Shown here piece by piece: positions 63,595 through 64,000 of a stretch of 64,000 bases of DNA. The notes under the pieces were generated by a model. It searched no databases and was not told the origin of the DNA. It saw only the letters and a list, made by a program, of their open reading frames with translations. The stretch is from Saccharothrix ecbatanensis (GTDB taxonomy: Bacteria; Actinomycetota; Actinomycetes; Mycobacteriales; Pseudonocardiaceae). Position 1 is the stretch's first letter; the number at the start of each line of letters is the position of its first letter. The stretch lies in NCBI RefSeq assembly GCF_014205015.1, contig NZ_JACHMO010000001.1, positions 9,548,001-9,612,000 on the forward strand. Direction: 5' to 3'. The translations under genes were made by a program, and so were the position numbers.

Positions 63595-64000
63595 CCGACT
63601 CCGCCGGTCGTCGGCACGATCTGCGACGCGAGGAGGAATACGCGTTCTGGGCATGGGCCGCCGTGAACGTTCTGCGCCTGACCGGAGTCCGGATCGAGGA
63701 GCTGATGGAGATCACCCACCACAGCGTGATCCAATACCGACTGCCCACAACCGGCGAAATCGTGCCGCTGCTGCAGATCGCGCCGTCCAAGACCGACGCC
63801 GAGCGGCTGCTGGTGGTCAGCCCCGAGTTGGCCGACATCCTGTCCGTCGTCATCGTCCGGGTCCGCGACGACACCGGCATCGTCCCGCTTGTCCCGGCCT
63901 ACGACTGGCACGAGTGCGTCTGGCGGCCACCGGCCCCCGTGTTGTTCCAGCGCATGTTCAGCGCCGAAAGCCGGGCGATCAGCCACGGAACGATCCGCAA
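63591..64000 (+). CDS. TnpB-like catalytic region (3' partial)
   Basis: GTG 63591 overlaps the previous stop (GTGA). The frame runs to the window edge: REEEYAFWAWAAVNVLRLTG, VRIEELMEITHHSVIQYRLP, LQIAPSKTDAERLLVVSPEL. This is the catalytic-domain start of Tn554-type TnpB (first Arg in TGVRIEEL), usually continuous with the N-terminal region encoded just upstream. Whether the split is natural or a frameshift cannot be decided here. Confidence 0.7.
   Translation, partial: MTDSAGRRHDLRREEEYAFWAWAAVNVLRLTGVRIEELMEITHHSVIQYRLPTTGEIVPLLQIAPSKTDAERLLVVSPELADILSVVIVRVRDDTGIVPLVPAYDWHECVWRPPAPVLFQRMFSAESRAISHGTIR

Noticed and set aside
1..64000. CRISPR arrays, tRNA or rRNA genes
   Set aside because: No regularly spaced direct repeats of CRISPR type and no cloverleaf or rRNA-like sequence were recognised by eye.

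Overview
The window is about 70% GC with strongly GC-biased third codon positions. It carries a Tad pilus locus, a replication-relaxation protein, LysM/BTAD and RAMA proteins and an FtsK-free, VirB4/VirD4-type conjugation cluster. This points to a filamentous actinomycete, most likely Pseudonocardiales (Saccharothrix/Lentzea/Amycolatopsis-like); the genus is inferred. I see no rRNA, tRNA or CRISPR array. The two ends cut through genes (tadA at base 1, a Tn554-type recombinase at base 64000).

Layout. 1-8.5 kb (+): a Tad/Flp pilus operon (TadA, TadB, TadC, small pilin, three TadE/G-type pseudopilins), a small coiled-coil gene, and a large membrane LysM-BTAD protein. 8.5-15 kb (+): an HxlR remnant, a 12-bp tandem repeat, then a MoxR ATPase with an HExxH/VWA partner, small zinc-motif proteins and a decayed DUF4192-neighbour paralogue. 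15.5-21.7 kb (-): a three-gene operon (DUF262 NTPase, PLD-SNF2 helicase, coiled-coil/nuclease-like protein) that looks like a defence system I cannot match to a named one. 22.9-25.8 kb: a wHTH-DUF4192 operon divergent from a RAMA protein. 26.3-28.9 kb (-): an M48 membrane peptidase with a small partner.

29.7-33.9 kb: a cassette holding a 2-TM protein and a STAND/NACHT-WD40 protein, bounded by 49-bp imperfect direct repeats. One repeat covers the stop codon of the neighbouring conjugation gene, as integration cassettes do. 33.9-46.5 kb (-): the conjugation cluster, read from 46.5 down: regulator-like protein, VirB2-like pilin, VirB6-like channel with eight QxxLPLD motifs, PrgI/VirB3-like protein, VirB4 ATPase, VirD4/TraG coupling ATPase, replication-relaxation protein, SLT-NlpC/P60 hydrolase. 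A 29-bp inverted repeat with GGTAC dyads brackets its divergent promoter. 47-49.3 kb (+): a degenerate and an intact SPPY DNA methyltransferase.

49.2-58.6 kb: recombinase-XRE-zinc recombinase (-), then a tightly coupled (+) operon of m5C methyltransferase, PP-loop (PAPS-reductase-like) protein, and a VUT transporter fused to the C-terminal half of a DpdA-type transglycosylase, followed by excisionase and integrase. The PP-loop gene is split by a 910-bp insertion with a TGCC target duplication. The methyltransferase seems to carry a double frameshift, and the VUT-DpdA protein lacks the first half of the barrel, so the modification cluster is probably decaying. 58.6-64 kb: nested junk, namely a frameshifted GHKL/PD-(D/E)XK gene cut by an ISL3 element, itself cut by a Tn554-type recombinase set whose second gene is frameshifted. 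The whole reads as a mosaic conjugative/integrative island with several defence and DNA-modification cargos at different stages of decay.
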